From contig NZ_BAAAZE010000005.1 in assembly GCF_039536745.1 (NCBI RefSeq), positions 186,001 to 250,000 on the forward strand: 64,000 bases of DNA. The letters run 5' to 3'. Below the pieces are notes generated by a model that saw only the letters and a list, made by a program, of their open reading frames with translations, did not search any database and was not told the origin of the DNA. The stretch comes from Actimicrobium antarcticum (GTDB taxonomy: Bacteria > Pseudomonadota > Gammaproteobacteria > Burkholderiales > Burkholderiaceae_D). Shown piece by piece: positions 1 to 9,154 of this stretch (positions are counted from its first letter, which is position 1; each line of letters opens with the position of its first letter). A program made the translations under genes and the position numbers.

Positions 1-157
1 ATTTGCCTTGGGCTCCCAGTGCTGTGCGTCGGGCGTAATCGACGTGGGCGGCGGCGTGGTGTATCCTTGCTAGAGCAATTGTCGCGCCACATCGCGATAA
101 ACACGTTTCGCCTCAGACCATTTCGCTGGTCTCCATGCTCCAGAGAAATCCTCACCC
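1..157. other. upstream non-coding segment, window edge
   Basis: No convincing coding frame is visible here. The stretch lies directly before the J-domain gene and presumably carries its promoter, but no clear -35/-10 pair stands out. Confidence 0.3.
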
Positions 158-436
158 ATGAAAAATTATTACGCCGTGCTCGGTCTGGACAGCGATGCAT
201 CGAGCGCCGCCATCAAGAATGCCTATCGCAAGAAGGCGTCGGAGTTTCATCCTGACAGAAACACGGCAGCCGATGCTGCTGACAAGTTTCGCGACGTACA
301 GGAAGCCTACGATCTGCTGGCAGACGACGCCAAGCGCAGTGCTTACGACGAAAGCCGCCACCGCAGCCTGCTGGAGAACCCTCTGGAAGCCGCGGAAGAA
401 ATTTGGAAAACCTACATGAACAAAGTGCTGCAATGA
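158..436 (+). CDS. small J-domain (DnaJ-like) co-chaperone
   Basis: A 92-residue protein made almost entirely of a J domain. The first 65 residues show the four-helix pattern, with YYAVLGLD at the start and the HPD tripeptide (residues 31-33) that stimulates DnaK ATPase in this family. The G/F region, zinc finger and C-terminal substrate domains of true DnaJ are absent, so this is a class C J protein that would direct DnaK to a specific client. The tail (LENPLEAAEEIWKTYM) is short and helical. It overlaps the next gene by 4 bases (ATGA), which suggests translational coupling and a functional partnership. The client is unknown. Confidence 0.85.
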   Translation: MKNYYAVLGLDSDASSAAIKNAYRKKASEFHPDRNTAADAADKFRDVQEAYDLLADDAKRSAYDESRHRSLLENPLEAAEEIWKTYMNKVLQ

Positions 437-963
437 GCCTCTCCTACTATTTCGAAGACCTGTCCAAGGCATACAAAGCCGAGCTCGAAGACCTGCAGAG
501 CGATTCCGAGGGCAATGACGTCCTGACCAAACGGCTCAAGGACAAACGGGCCCAGTTCAAATCATTAATGCCGATGATCGAGATTGCACCTGAAATGGTG
601 GCGGTGGCTTTTCACGGTGACATCACTTTTGTGAATCTGCAGGCGATGTACTTGTTATCGACCACCGACCCGGATGACTTCCCGGAGTGGAGCGAACTGA
701 TCGATGCAGTGCAGTTCTCCGCGACTACCCAAAAACTGGCTGACGATGTCTTGCTGGAACCCGGTGGCGAGCGCTTCCTGATCACGACGATCTGCCTCGA
801 ATACCTGCACGGAAAAGCCGGCAGTGGCAATCAGCGTGCGGCGTCGGATGACGAAGAACACGATGAAGGCGAAAACGGTCGCGACGATGATGACGACGAA
901 GTTGATCTGGACGAAGCCGGTTCGGCATGGATGTCCGAGCAAGGTTTCGATCGCCGGGAATAA
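433..963 (+). CDS. hypothetical protein with acidic C-terminal tail, coupled to J-domain gene
   Basis: About 176 residues of no recognised family. I chose the ATG at 433, which overlaps the stop of the J-domain gene in an ATGA junction; an upstream ATG at 403 in the same frame would extend it by ten residues into that gene. The first 125 residues look like a mixed alpha/beta fold (EIAPEMVAVAFHGDITFVNLQAMYLL). The tail from about residue 130 is extremely rich in Asp and Glu, with a run of five aspartates, and is probably disordered. Coupling to a J protein suggests a client or adaptor role, which is inference only. Confidence 0.7.
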   Translation: MSLSYYFEDLSKAYKAELEDLQSDSEGNDVLTKRLKDKRAQFKSLMPMIEIAPEMVAVAFHGDITFVNLQAMYLLSTTDPDDFPEWSELIDAVQFSATTQKLADDVLLEPGGERFLITTICLEYLHGKAGSGNQRAASDDEEHDEGENGRDDDDDEVDLDEAGSAWMSEQGFDRRE

Positions 964-1063
964 ACCGTTGCCGTCCCTCGTCGCAATGGTCGCTGGTATG
1001 CGGATCGTCTGATTCACATAGCCGCTGGCCCCTGAATATCATTGTTTTTAAATTAGAGCCTCA

Positions 1064-1774
1064 ATGTCCAATGCCCTCGTAGTAAAAGCCGCCAGCCTGA
1101 TCCGGGCTGGCGACATCGCCGGCGCCGAATTTGCGCTGGTATCGATTGCCGAATCCGAAGGCGATCTTGCCCTCGTCGCCGTGCTGGAAGATATGCCGCC
1201 GAAGGACTTGCTGGCGGTGATTCGCGAGTTCGATGCCTCCCATGAATCAGTCGTCAATCTGCTGGTGACGCCGGAGCAGTTTGCCCGTGCGCTGGTGATG
1301 GAGCGCCTGTATGGCGACCATACCCACACCCATTTGCGTGGCATGGTCAACGCCGTGCTGTTCCGCGAAGACGCTGACACCGAAGAATTTCTGGATGCGA
1401 TCGGCGAGCTCGATGGCGGTTGCGAAGCGCTGGTGGATTATTTGTCCGATCGTGATGAAATGGTGATTCACTTTGCCAACTACGGCACCTTCAATCATCT
1501 GCACACCGAAGAGAGCGACGAGATTGAAAAATCCGAAGCCACCGATCATGACTGGAAGCAGTTGACCTGGCTGCTCAAGCATGATCATCCGGACATGTTC
1601 GAGCAGGTCTTGCCGCAACTGAAAATCCGTCTCAAGCAACGCCTGCAAGCCGAAGCCGATCTGGAACAGATGGAACTCGATCCGACCGCGCCGCCACCAC
1701 GCCGGGAGATGCCGACAGCGCCGCCAGCCTCCGGCAAACCTTCGTCCGGTCCGGCCGAAGAATCTGCGCTGTAA
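1064..1774 (+). CDS. hypothetical helical repeat protein
   Basis: 236 residues, not recognised. The N-terminal 150 residues read as amphipathic helices in pairs (VLEDMPPKDLLAVIREFD, LVTPEQFARALVMERL), a pattern loosely reminiscent of the MgtE N-terminal superhelix; I do not claim homology. The last 35 residues are proline-rich and low in complexity (DPTAPPPRREMPTAPP), so probably unstructured. No signal peptide or membrane segment. The next gene begins 4 bases after its stop, so the two are almost certainly co-transcribed. Confidence 0.65.
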   Translation: MSNALVVKAASLIRAGDIAGAEFALVSIAESEGDLALVAVLEDMPPKDLLAVIREFDASHESVVNLLVTPEQFARALVMERLYGDHTHTHLRGMVNAVLFREDADTEEFLDAIGELDGGCEALVDYLSDRDEMVIHFANYGTFNHLHTEESDEIEKSEATDHDWKQLTWLLKHDHPDMFEQVLPQLKIRLKQRLQAEADLEQMELDPTAPPPRREMPTAPPASGKPSSGPAEESAL

Positions 1775-1778
1775 GCCG

Positions 1779-3008
1779 ATGACAGCGATCAAGCAAGCTG
1801 TCGCGCTGGTCGACAAGCGTCCTTTTTTTGAAAAGGCACTCAGCCATGGTGTTCGCAAGGGCACCATCGACATGGCCCGCTGCAACGCCATGATCACGGA
1901 TGGCGCAAAAGGAACGGTGCAGGTTGCTGCGCATTTTGGCACCAGCAGTCTGCAGAGTGAACTCGACAATGCGCGTACCCGGATCGTCAATCTGGTAAGC
2001 CTCTATCTCGAAGACAGTAGCGGTGGCGATCTTGACAAGGCCGCTCAATCTTTGCAGGACAACACTTTTTTATTCCATTCCCGCAGTGGTAACGAGATGC
2101 TCAAAAAGCTGTTTGCGATGCAGGCCATGGCAGACGGCGTTGGCATGGACAGTCAATCGCTGCTGGAATTTCAACAGTACCGCACCCTGAAAAATCCGTA
2201 CTCGCTGGCGGCTTATCGCCGTGAATTCAAGCTGCGGCAAGACGCCATCGCGTTGATCGCTGCCGCGCACTGGTTTTGCGACGACCTGCATATTTCCCGT
2301 GCCACAGTCGATCCGGTCGCGGTGGACGCGGTTATTCGCAGTGCGATCCTGATGCGTCATGCGGGTACTAAAAAGGTGTTGGGTCGCGCTGAATTCGAAC
2401 GCGTGATCGACGCGATCAGGTCACGTCCACCGGCCGATGGCAAGCTGAAGATCGCCAAGGCCATCCTTGATGACGTGCCGGAACCGCATCACGCGATTGC
2501 CGAAAAAATCCGGCGCGACATCATCAGGATGGATGGCCCGGTCATGCTGAGTCCGACACTAGCCTTGCATGATGTCCTGAACCGGCTCAAGGATCGCTAT
2601 CACCTGGAGGATGTTTTCCTGGAAGACCTCGACAGCTTTGCTGCCTTCGCTTCCAAGGAGTGGACCTCGTTGACCAAGGGCAAGGACGATCCGTTTTCAC
2701 AGAAGACACTGTTCATGTGCCTGGCGACTGCGGCCAAACCGAAGATCGCGATTACCCAGGCCGAGGCGCGCACGATGATCCGGCAGGTGCGCAAAAACGG
2801 ACTCGACAGCGCCGCCGTGATTGACTTCATACACGCAACGGCACCGCATGAAATGCAGGAAAGCTTGCTGATGTACTGGGATGAGTTTCTACCGGAAGCC
2901 GAAGAGTGCATTCTCGATGATGCCGATATCAGCCTGCAACGCGCAATGATGTTCCTGGCCGATAACCTGAATGTGAAGGCCAAGGCCAAGGCAAAGTCGG
3001 CGACATGA
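1779..3008 (+). CDS. hypothetical protein, 409 aa
   Basis: A soluble, mostly helical protein of no recognised family, with no signal peptide and no nucleotide-binding motif that I can see. It begins 4 bases after the preceding gene. The tail ends in alternating Lys-Ala (VKAKAKAKSAT), a flexible basic end that contrasts with the acidic tail encoded at 433-963. Co-directional position with the J-domain gene suggests one functional row, but the roughly 100-base gap at 964-1063 could hold a separate promoter. Confidence 0.65.
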   Translation: MTAIKQAVALVDKRPFFEKALSHGVRKGTIDMARCNAMITDGAKGTVQVAAHFGTSSLQSELDNARTRIVNLVSLYLEDSSGGDLDKAAQSLQDNTFLFHSRSGNEMLKKLFAMQAMADGVGMDSQSLLEFQQYRTLKNPYSLAAYRREFKLRQDAIALIAAAHWFCDDLHISRATVDPVAVDAVIRSAILMRHAGTKKVLGRAEFERVIDAIRSRPPADGKLKIAKAILDDVPEPHHAIAEKIRRDIIRMDGPVMLSPTLALHDVLNRLKDRYHLEDVFLEDLDSFAAFASKEWTSLTKGKDDPFSQKTLFMCLATAAKPKIAITQAEARTMIRQVRKNGLDSAAVIDFIHATAPHEMQESLLMYWDEFLPEAEECILDDADISLQRAMMFLADNLNVKAKAKAKSAT

Positions 3009-3145
3009 CGTAATTTTTTTGCGGTTGGAATCGTGTCCGGCGATAATACGGGTACACGGATTGCGCTATACCGATTACGGAACACATAGTCGCCTTGCGA
3101 CCATGACTGTAACTGGCATGGCCTCATATTTATTACTCCACATTT

Positions 3146-3661
3146 TTGGAAATACGCACTTTGACTACGACAAGAAGCAAGCGCTGGAACGGTAAGATCG
3201 ATACGCTGACCACGGATTTTCTCAATGATGTGATGGCCCAGATGGCAGCCTACGGTGATCGGGTGCAGTTTGCACTCAGCACGCCAGGTGCACGGCCAAA
3301 TTATCAGGTCCTCAACAGCTCCGACAAGAAAATGGCCTTCGACAGCAATCATCATTTGCTGCACCCGAAAGACGATGAATTCGAAGGCAGCAATGCCACT
3401 GTCGTCTATTCGCTCGAAAAAATTCAGGCTGCCAGTGCGAATGTTGGCAAAACCAGTAACGTCAAGCGCACGGTTCGCAATACTGCAGCCACGATCAAGG
3501 CCACCGATCTGGTTGACGCCGCCAAGTATGCCTACTTCAAGGAAAATCGCCAGAAATTGCCAGCGGCAATTGGCGAGTATTCTGATGAAATCACGACACT
3601 GATGCGCGACGGGTTGTCGGCTGCCGATGCGTTCGACGAAGTGGTCAAACGACACTTCTGA
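3146..3661 (+). CDS. hypothetical protein, TTG start
   Basis: About 171 residues, unrecognised. No ATG is available near the 5' end: the frame opens with TTG at 3146, and a second TTG at 3161 preceded by TTTGGA is an alternative start. The product is soluble and contains two segments with regular hydrophobic spacing (ATIKATDLVDAAKYAYFKENRQKL; ITTLMRDGLSAADAFDEVVKRHF). It follows the preceding gene after 137 bases and converges on the methyltransferase at 3724. The start is uncertain. Confidence 0.55.
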   Translation: MEIRTLTTTRSKRWNGKIDTLTTDFLNDVMAQMAAYGDRVQFALSTPGARPNYQVLNSSDKKMAFDSNHHLLHPKDDEFEGSNATVVYSLEKIQAASANVGKTSNVKRTVRNTAATIKATDLVDAAKYAYFKENRQKLPAAIGEYSDEITTLMRDGLSAADAFDEVVKRHF

Positions 3662-3663
3662 CC

Positions 3664-3696
3664 TGTCGGGCAGGGCTGACCAAGTCTTGCCCGACA
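3664..3696. terminator. hairpin between convergent genes
   Basis: Inverted repeat TGTCGGGCA (3664-3672) and TGCCCGACA (3688-3696) gives a 9-bp GC-rich stem between two convergent genes. No T tract follows on either strand, so this is a possible bidirectional or Rho-assisted terminator rather than a classical intrinsic one. Confidence 0.4.
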
Positions 3697-3723
3697 TACG
3701 ACCTGGCACGAAGGGCTATCAGG

Positions 3724-5283
3724 TCACAGTATGCCGAGTTGACGCCACAGCGGGAGTTTAGCCTTTAGCGTAGCAGTTACATGACGCGTGATCTCGGCCA
3801 TATTTTGTTTCTCGGACTCTATTGGTACACCGTTGACGCGTAATCGGCGACCACGATCGTCAAGGATTTTTTGTACTTCCAAGGCGATGGTGCCGACGTC
3901 TTGGCCGTTGGGTGGCGATGGCTTCCGGAGTATTCCGTACACCAATAATTCCACTGGATTTAGCGCAATGCCGCTCCCGACGGCTGGTGACGCCAGAGCT
4001 CCGTATTGATCGCTGTAGTGCAACTCATGCGCGATAGCAAGGTTCAGTCGCGCCGTCGCCGACACGTTGCGCGGACGGTCCGTGCACACCGTGGTCTGGT
4101 TTGCTGTCGTCAACATCATCGCCAGCTTGGCGATTTCGATCAGGGATTCTTTTTCCAGCGATGGCAAGGTGGCCAGTTCCGCGAGCGTGCGAGGACATAT
4201 TGCCAGCGCCTCAATGGCAGGGAGAATAATGTCCTGGTGCACATTGAAGGTCATCGTGCCCGCGTTGAGGCCATTCAATTGCACTCCTTGTTTCGGCACC
4301 ACAAGCGCCAGCGTGATTTTTTTCAGCAACGCTTTTTGTCTGGTGATTCCCATTTTTCTTGCGCCACGCACGAACACGTCCTTTCTGAAACGGGTGTTGA
4401 GCAAAAAGTCTTTTACTGTCTCGCGCAAGGGAGAGTTCGGAACCGCATTGATGAGAGCGAGTTTCTGTTCGTTAAAATACAAATCCGGATACGCTTGGCA
4501 CAGATCGGCAGAGCCCACATAATCCATTTTCGCGGAGCCTAAATCGCGCACCAGATCCATGTGGTAAAGCGGCGCTGCATTCTGGTTCAGATATTCGTGC
4601 ACCAGATAAGTCGGGTTATACCGATTCAGCACGCCCAGAAGATCTTTCAGGGCCGGCGTCGTACTGAAAAAACCGGCCTGTTCAATGTCGAATTGTTGAA
4701 TGAAGGCGGCGGCGTGCTGTAGCTGGATCGTGCTTTGTGCCGGATGCAGATTCGCATGTGCGACCAACAGGCGTGACAGCGGCATTGCTGCATTCCAGCC
4801 CGGCAAGGCGTTGTAGCTGACATAGACAATTCCGCCGGGCTTCAGGTATTGGCGGATAAAACTGACGATATGCTGCTGATTGTCTGCACTGATCCAGCTG
4901 TACACGCCATGGAGGGTAATGAAATCGCACTGCGGAATATCGGCTACCTTGCCGCTGGCCAGGTCCGCAAAACTGCTGTCCAGCAAAGTCAGGTTGTCCA
5001 GTTTGGCAGCATCTGCCAGCGCACATCCAGCGGCGATGTGCGAGGGCATGAAATCGACGCCATAAAACTGGCCAAGAGGATTGCCGGCCGCGAGGATATT
5101 CAAGGTCAATGCGTGGCCGCACCCCAGTTCAAAATACGTAAATGGCTTATCGGTCGCCACGGGCTCGTAGCCATTGATGATGGCAACGCAATTGAGGAAG
5201 TCCGGTGCCTGTTCGCCAAAAAATTCGGTGGTGTAAGGGACGTCTGCGACATAGCCTTCTGACCATTCCATGGATGCATCCAT
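3724..5283 (-). CDS. SAM-dependent methyltransferase with methyltransferase regulatory domain
   Basis: 519 residues. The N-terminal third is a class I Rossmann methyltransferase: motif I ELGCGHA (residues 52-58), the acidic motif II GVDF (75-78), then FITLHGVYSWI and LKPGGIVYVSYNALPGW. The middle and C-terminal parts match the layout of the methyltransferase regulatory domain (MRD) proteins, a family that includes outer-membrane-protein lysine methyltransferases; whether this one methylates proteins is inference. It is the last gene of a minus-strand row, 85 bases after the helicase gene. Confidence 0.8.
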   Translation of the reverse strand: MDASMEWSEGYVADVPYTTEFFGEQAPDFLNCVAIINGYEPVATDKPFTYFELGCGHALTLNILAAGNPLGQFYGVDFMPSHIAAGCALADAAKLDNLTLLDSSFADLASGKVADIPQCDFITLHGVYSWISADNQQHIVSFIRQYLKPGGIVYVSYNALPGWNAAMPLSRLLVAHANLHPAQSTIQLQHAAAFIQQFDIEQAGFFSTTPALKDLLGVLNRYNPTYLVHEYLNQNAAPLYHMDLVRDLGSAKMDYVGSADLCQAYPDLYFNEQKLALINAVPNSPLRETVKDFLLNTRFRKDVFVRGARKMGITRQKALLKKITLALVVPKQGVQLNGLNAGTMTFNVHQDIILPAIEALAICPRTLAELATLPSLEKESLIEIAKLAMMLTTANQTTVCTDRPRNVSATARLNLAIAHELHYSDQYGALASPAVGSGIALNPVELLVYGILRKPSPPNGQDVGTIALEVQKILDDRGRRLRVNGVPIESEKQNMAEITRHVTATLKAKLPLWRQLGIL

Positions 5284-5368
5284 TCACAGTGATTTGCTGT
5301 TGACGGGAAAGCGGCGTGCCAGATTTGCATCCGGCACGCCGATAAGTGGTCCGTCGAAGGTAATTAGT

Positions 5369-7654
5369 TCACTTTGGCAATAAAATTTCGGGTGTCCACC
5401 AGCGCGGCAACAAGGCCTGTACCGTGCTACGGCCAAAGCGGTCATCGATCAGGATCACCACGCCACGATCCGACTCGGTACGAATGACACGACCGGCGGC
5501 CTGCACGACTTTCTGCAATCCGGGAAACAGATAGGTGTAGTCATAGCCGCTACCAAAGCGCGCTTCCATCCGGCGCATGATGTGCTCGTTGACCGGATTC
5601 ATCTGCGGTAGCCCGAGCGTGGCAATGAAGGCACCGATCAAGCGATCGCCCGGCAAGTCGATGCCTTCGGCGAACGAGCCACCGAGTACCGCAAACCCGA
5701 TGCCGCGTCCGCCGGGTGCAAAGCGCGCCAGGAACGCATCGCGATCGGCTTCCTCCATCCTGCGTGACTGCGCCCACATCGGAATATCCGGATGCCGCGC
5801 AGCGAACAGCGTGGTGACTTTTTGCAGGTAGTCAAAGCTGCTGAAAAACGTCAGGTAGTTGCCGGGTTGTTGCCGGTACTGTTCGGCCATCAGCGCGACG
5901 ATCGGGGCAATCGATGCATCGCGATGCTGGAAGCGCGTCGAGATCGTGTTCACCAGCCGCACCGATAGCTGGTCGGCCGTGAACGGCGACGCGACGTCGA
6001 TCCAGGCCGTGGATGCGGGCAATCCCAGCGTATCGCTATAAAAATGCCACGGACTGAGCGTCGCAGAAAACAGTGTGGTCGAGCGACTTGCCGCAAACCG
6101 GGGCGCAAGGAAGGGCGCCGGAATCACATTGCGAATGCACAGCACGGTGTCGCCGGCCGCCTGCCGGGTGATATCGAACAGCGAGTTGGCATCGAACGAC
6201 TCGGCCATCCGCATTACGTGCAGCGCATCGAAATAAAAGCGCTGCAGGTCGACATCGACCCGGGTCGGATTCTCGCTGAAAAAGTCGCCGAGACTGGTGA
6301 TGGCCAGCTGCAGCGCCGTCATGAATTTCTCCGGTAACGCAGCCAGTACCTGATAGTCCAGTGCATTTTCTTTCACCAGTGCGGTCCAGCTGCGGCCGAC
6401 CTTGTCCAGACTCTTGCGCAGTGGCGCCGGTGCCATCAGGCGCATGGCATTGAAACTGCGCTGGCCGAGCTGTGCCGAATACATCTTGCGGCCACGTTCG
6501 ATCAGGTTGTGCGCTTCATCGACCAGCACTGCCACCTGCCACTGGTTGGCCATGGCCATGCTGTAGAGCATCGCGCTGCTGTCGAAATAATAGTTGTAGT
6601 CGCCGATGACCAGGTCGCTCCAGCGCACCAGATCCTGCGCCAGATAATACGGACAGACGTCATGCGCCAGCGCCACGCTACGCAGCGACTGGTGGCCTGT
6701 CATGCCGCTGTCATTGTGTATTGCCGCGGCCCGCGCCTGTGGCAGCCGGTCATAAAAGCCACGGGCCAGCGGGCACGAATCGCCATGGCAGGCCTTGTCG
6801 GGATGCTCACAGGCCTTGTCGCGCGCCACCAGTTCCAGCACCCGCAATGGCAGCACTGGTGCGTGCTGTTTCAGCAGCGCCACGGCCCCGAGCGCGAGGC
6901 TGCGTCCCGAGGTTTTTGCCGCCAGAAAATACAGCTTGTCGAGTCGCTGCGATGGCGCCGCCTTCAACAACGGAAACAGCGTGCCGATGGTCTTGCCGAT
7001 GCCGGTCGGCGCCTGGGCCAGCAGGCAGCGCCCGCTGGTGACGCCCTGATAGACGGCTTGCGCCAGTTCGCGCTGCCCTGCACGAAAGGCAGGATGCGGA
7101 AAGTCCAGCGTAGTCCAGGCGGCGTCGCGGGCCGAGCGGTAGGCCAGTTCTTGCGTGGCCCACGCCAGGAAGCGCTCGCATTGAAGTTTGAAAAACTGCT
7201 TGAGTGTCGCCGCATCGGTCACTTCGGTCAGCACGGTTTCCTGCTGGCTGCCAATATCGAAATACACCAGCGCCAGCGTGAGCGCATCGAGTCCGCGCTC
7301 CTGGCACAGCAACCAGCCGTAGATCCTGACCTGCGCCCAGTGCAGATGACGATGGTTTTCGGGCATGCGCGTCAGGTCACCGCGAAAGGTCTTGATCTCC
7401 TCCAGTCGATTGAGCGATGGATCGTAACCATCGGCACGACCGCGCACCAGCAGCGGGCCATGATCGCCGCTCAAGCTGATTTCGGATTGGTAGTCTGCCG
7501 ACCTGCGCGACGCCACCAGCGTATGACCGGCGATGCCTTCCTGTGCGGTTGGCGATGGCGTGAAACGCAGGTCGAGGTCGCCCTGCTTGGCCGTGAATTC
7601 GCACAGGGCACGCACCGCCACGGTATAGCGCGGTGCAACGGCTGGCTGATCCAT
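5369..7654 (-). CDS. XPD/DinG-like iron-sulfur DNA helicase with N-terminal PD-(D/E)XK nuclease domain
   Basis: 761 residues. The N-terminal 170 residues carry a Cas4-like nuclease signature: GRADGYD (72-78) followed by EEIKT (85-89), the D...ExK core. The rest is a superfamily 2 helicase: Walker A APTGIGKT (215-222), four cysteines at 282, 289, 294 and 334 placed as in the 4Fe-4S domain of XPD/DinG, the DEAH box VDEAHNL (378-384), and a C-terminal arginine-finger motif QAAGRVIRTESD. It would unwind 5' overhang or branched DNA in repair or replication conflict. It follows the small gene at 7674 after 19 bases. It is not labelled dinG because of the extra nuclease domain. Confidence 0.85.
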   Translation of the reverse strand: MDQPAVAPRYTVAVRALCEFTAKQGDLDLRFTPSPTAQEGIAGHTLVASRRSADYQSEISLSGDHGPLLVRGRADGYDPSLNRLEEIKTFRGDLTRMPENHRHLHWAQVRIYGWLLCQERGLDALTLALVYFDIGSQQETVLTEVTDAATLKQFFKLQCERFLAWATQELAYRSARDAAWTTLDFPHPAFRAGQRELAQAVYQGVTSGRCLLAQAPTGIGKTIGTLFPLLKAAPSQRLDKLYFLAAKTSGRSLALGAVALLKQHAPVLPLRVLELVARDKACEHPDKACHGDSCPLARGFYDRLPQARAAAIHNDSGMTGHQSLRSVALAHDVCPYYLAQDLVRWSDLVIGDYNYYFDSSAMLYSMAMANQWQVAVLVDEAHNLIERGRKMYSAQLGQRSFNAMRLMAPAPLRKSLDKVGRSWTALVKENALDYQVLAALPEKFMTALQLAITSLGDFFSENPTRVDVDLQRFYFDALHVMRMAESFDANSLFDITRQAAGDTVLCIRNVIPAPFLAPRFAASRSTTLFSATLSPWHFYSDTLGLPASTAWIDVASPFTADQLSVRLVNTISTRFQHRDASIAPIVALMAEQYRQQPGNYLTFFSSFDYLQKVTTLFAARHPDIPMWAQSRRMEEADRDAFLARFAPGGRGIGFAVLGGSFAEGIDLPGDRLIGAFIATLGLPQMNPVNEHIMRRMEARFGSGYDYTYLFPGLQKVVQAAGRVIRTESDRGVVILIDDRFGRSTVQALLPRWWTPEILLPK

Positions 7655-7673
7655 CAGGCAGGGCTCAACCGAG

Positions 7674-8183
7674 TCACTGGTTCGGTTTGCGGAAGTCGTT
7701 CTCGATCCACGTACTGGCGGTGGCGCGCGTGAGCTTGAAATTCGGCGCTACCCGCACCTGCGCGAGTTGCTCGCCATCGCCATCACGGGCCGTGAGCATT
7801 GCATACGGATCATCTTCATCAGGCACGATATCGAGTGTGACCTCGAACTCCGCCGTGTCGGTGCTGACCATGACGCTCTTGTGCAGTTGCGCATGCAGTT
7901 GCTGCTCGTGGCGGCGCAATACTTCGGAGGCGGTCTTGACCAGCGTATTGAAGGCATTCACGTCGAGCGGCTTCGGGTCCTTCTTGTTGCGGCCCATGGT
8001 CCACGGCCCGATCAGCGCCGGTTCGGCCTCGCCATCCTTGATCATGGCCACCGCCCAGCCCTCGTCATCATCGTTCTTGATGACGCGTGCGGTCCAGCCT
8101 ACGCTGCGCCACAGGCGCGGTTCATTGATGTCGGCATCAGGATCGATGTCGGGCAGGTCTTGCAGGTCGGGAGTGTCGGACAT
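7674..8183 (-). CDS. hypothetical protein upstream of helicase
   Basis: 169 residues using the ATG at 8183 (MSDTPDLQDLP); an in-frame start 13 residues upstream is less likely because it precedes a typical acidic N terminus. The body (RVIKNDDDEGWAVAMIKDGEAEPALIGPWTMGRNKKDPKPLD) is soluble and acidic with no known motif. It lies 19 bases upstream of the helicase gene on the same strand and probably shares its transcript. Function unknown. Confidence 0.65.
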   Translation of the reverse strand: MSDTPDLQDLPDIDPDADINEPRLWRSVGWTARVIKNDDDEGWAVAMIKDGEAEPALIGPWTMGRNKKDPKPLDVNAFNTLVKTASEVLRRHEQQLHAQLHKSVMVSTDTAEFEVTLDIVPDEDDPYAMLTARDGDGEQLAQVRVAPNFKLTRATASTWIENDFRKPNQ

Positions 8184-8645
8184 TGCGGTGGGTGTGATGA
8201 GTGGGATCGCGCTTCGGATCAAACCGGGATTTTACCTTGTGCGCGTGTGGTGCTGTCAGGCGTTGTGGCGATGGTGGTTCGGTTTTGGTTTGATTGCGCG
8301 GTAGCTTTGTGCGATAGATGCTGGTTGGGGATTTGGCAGATGGCACTGCAGGAGTGGCGCAGCCAATCTGGCGCCGCTTCCGCACAGTCACGTAGGCCGA
8401 ATCCTGAAGTTGTTTGGTTCGCCGGACAGGCAGATGGTGCTTGAGTATCCTTGCAATCGTGGAGTTTCATTCCATGATTTGCAAGGTTAAATAGGCTTGA
8501 AGTTATCCTGTATCGGGCTTTGCAAGGAGATGGCAAAGCGTTTGCCTTGCCCAGGGCTACACCGTCAATTTGTTACACCCATTGCGCACCTCGGCCGTAC
8601 TCGGCCGGGTGCCTGGTAGTGTGCCCATTCAAGCCGCGCTGTGCC
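8184..8645. other. intergenic region with hairpins
   Basis: About 460 bases without a credible gene. It contains two hairpin-forming sequences: 8449-8486 (stem CCTTGCAA with TTGCAAGG) and 8586-8612 (GCACC...CGGCCG with CGGCCG...GGTGC, one bulged T). It holds the promoter of the minus-strand helicase row and the 3' end of osmC. Confidence 0.4.
8449..8486. repeat. imperfect 38-base hairpin
   Basis: CCTTGCAATCGTGGA and TCCATGATTTGCAAGG pair across a short loop with one or two mismatches. No poly-T follows, so it is left as a structural repeat of unknown role. Confidence 0.4.
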
Positions 8646-9071
8646 TCACGCTTCCAGTCGCGCATCCATCGTGATCGCCGCCTTCAGCAGCTTCGACACC
8701 GGGCAACCCGCCTTCGCCTTCTCCGCAATCGCAGCAAACTTCGCCGGGTCCGCGCCCGGTATCTTCACGACCACGGTCAAATGGCTGGCGGTGATCTCGA
8801 AGCCATCGCCTACCTTGTCCAGCGTCACTGCCGCCTTCGTATCGATCCGTTCCGGCACCATGCCGGCGTCACCCAGCATCAGCGACAAGGCCATCGAAAA
8901 ACAGCCTGCATGCGCCGCACCGATCAACTCCTCGGGATTGGTGCCCTTGCCCCCTTCAAAGCGTGCATTGAATCCGTACGGTGCTTCCTTGAGCACACCG
9001 CTTTCGGTCGAAATGGTACCGCCGCCATCCTTGATACCGCCTTGCCAGACTGCCGATGCGTTCTTGATCAT
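8646..9071 (-). CDS. osmC: OsmC-family peroxiredoxin
   Basis: 141 residues, the normal size for OsmC. These enzymes reduce organic hydroperoxides with a pair of cysteines in the cytoplasm. The two catalytic cysteines are visible in HAGCFSMALS (about residue 57) and AKAGCPVSKLL (about residue 122), and GTNPEELIGAAHAGC is the family signature. It lies 83 bases downstream of the patZ-like gene on the same strand; a shared transcript is possible. Induction by osmotic or stationary-phase stress is known for the family but no regulatory site is seen here. Confidence 0.9.
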   Translation of the reverse strand: MIKNASAVWQGGIKDGGGTISTESGVLKEAPYGFNARFEGGKGTNPEELIGAAHAGCFSMALSLMLGDAGMVPERIDTKAAVTLDKVGDGFEITASHLTVVVKIPGADPAKFAAIAEKAKAGCPVSKLLKAAITMDARLEA

Positions 9072-9154
9072 GGTGACTCCTCGTCAATGAGTGAAGACCC
9101 AGTATGCGTTGTCAATCCGGCAAGGTCTGTGTGGATGCGCACAGACCGGGTCAT

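Noticed and set aside
1247..1990. Long minus-strand open frame (247 codons) antisense to the hypothetical genes
   Set aside because: It lies opposite two good co-directional plus-strand genes with a 4-base junction, its product is rich in His/Arg as expected of an antisense shadow, and no start signal is seen.
2600..3709. 369-codon minus-strand frame crossing two plus-strand genes
   Set aside because: It spans an intergenic region and two genes on the other strand and has no domain or start signal.
6509..7732. 407-codon plus-strand frame opposite the helicase gene
   Set aside because: It is a shadow of a high-GC gene; the helicase motifs on the minus strand are unambiguous.
8586..8612. Intrinsic terminator of osmC
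   Set aside because: The GC-rich hairpin is present but no T tract follows in the osmC direction.
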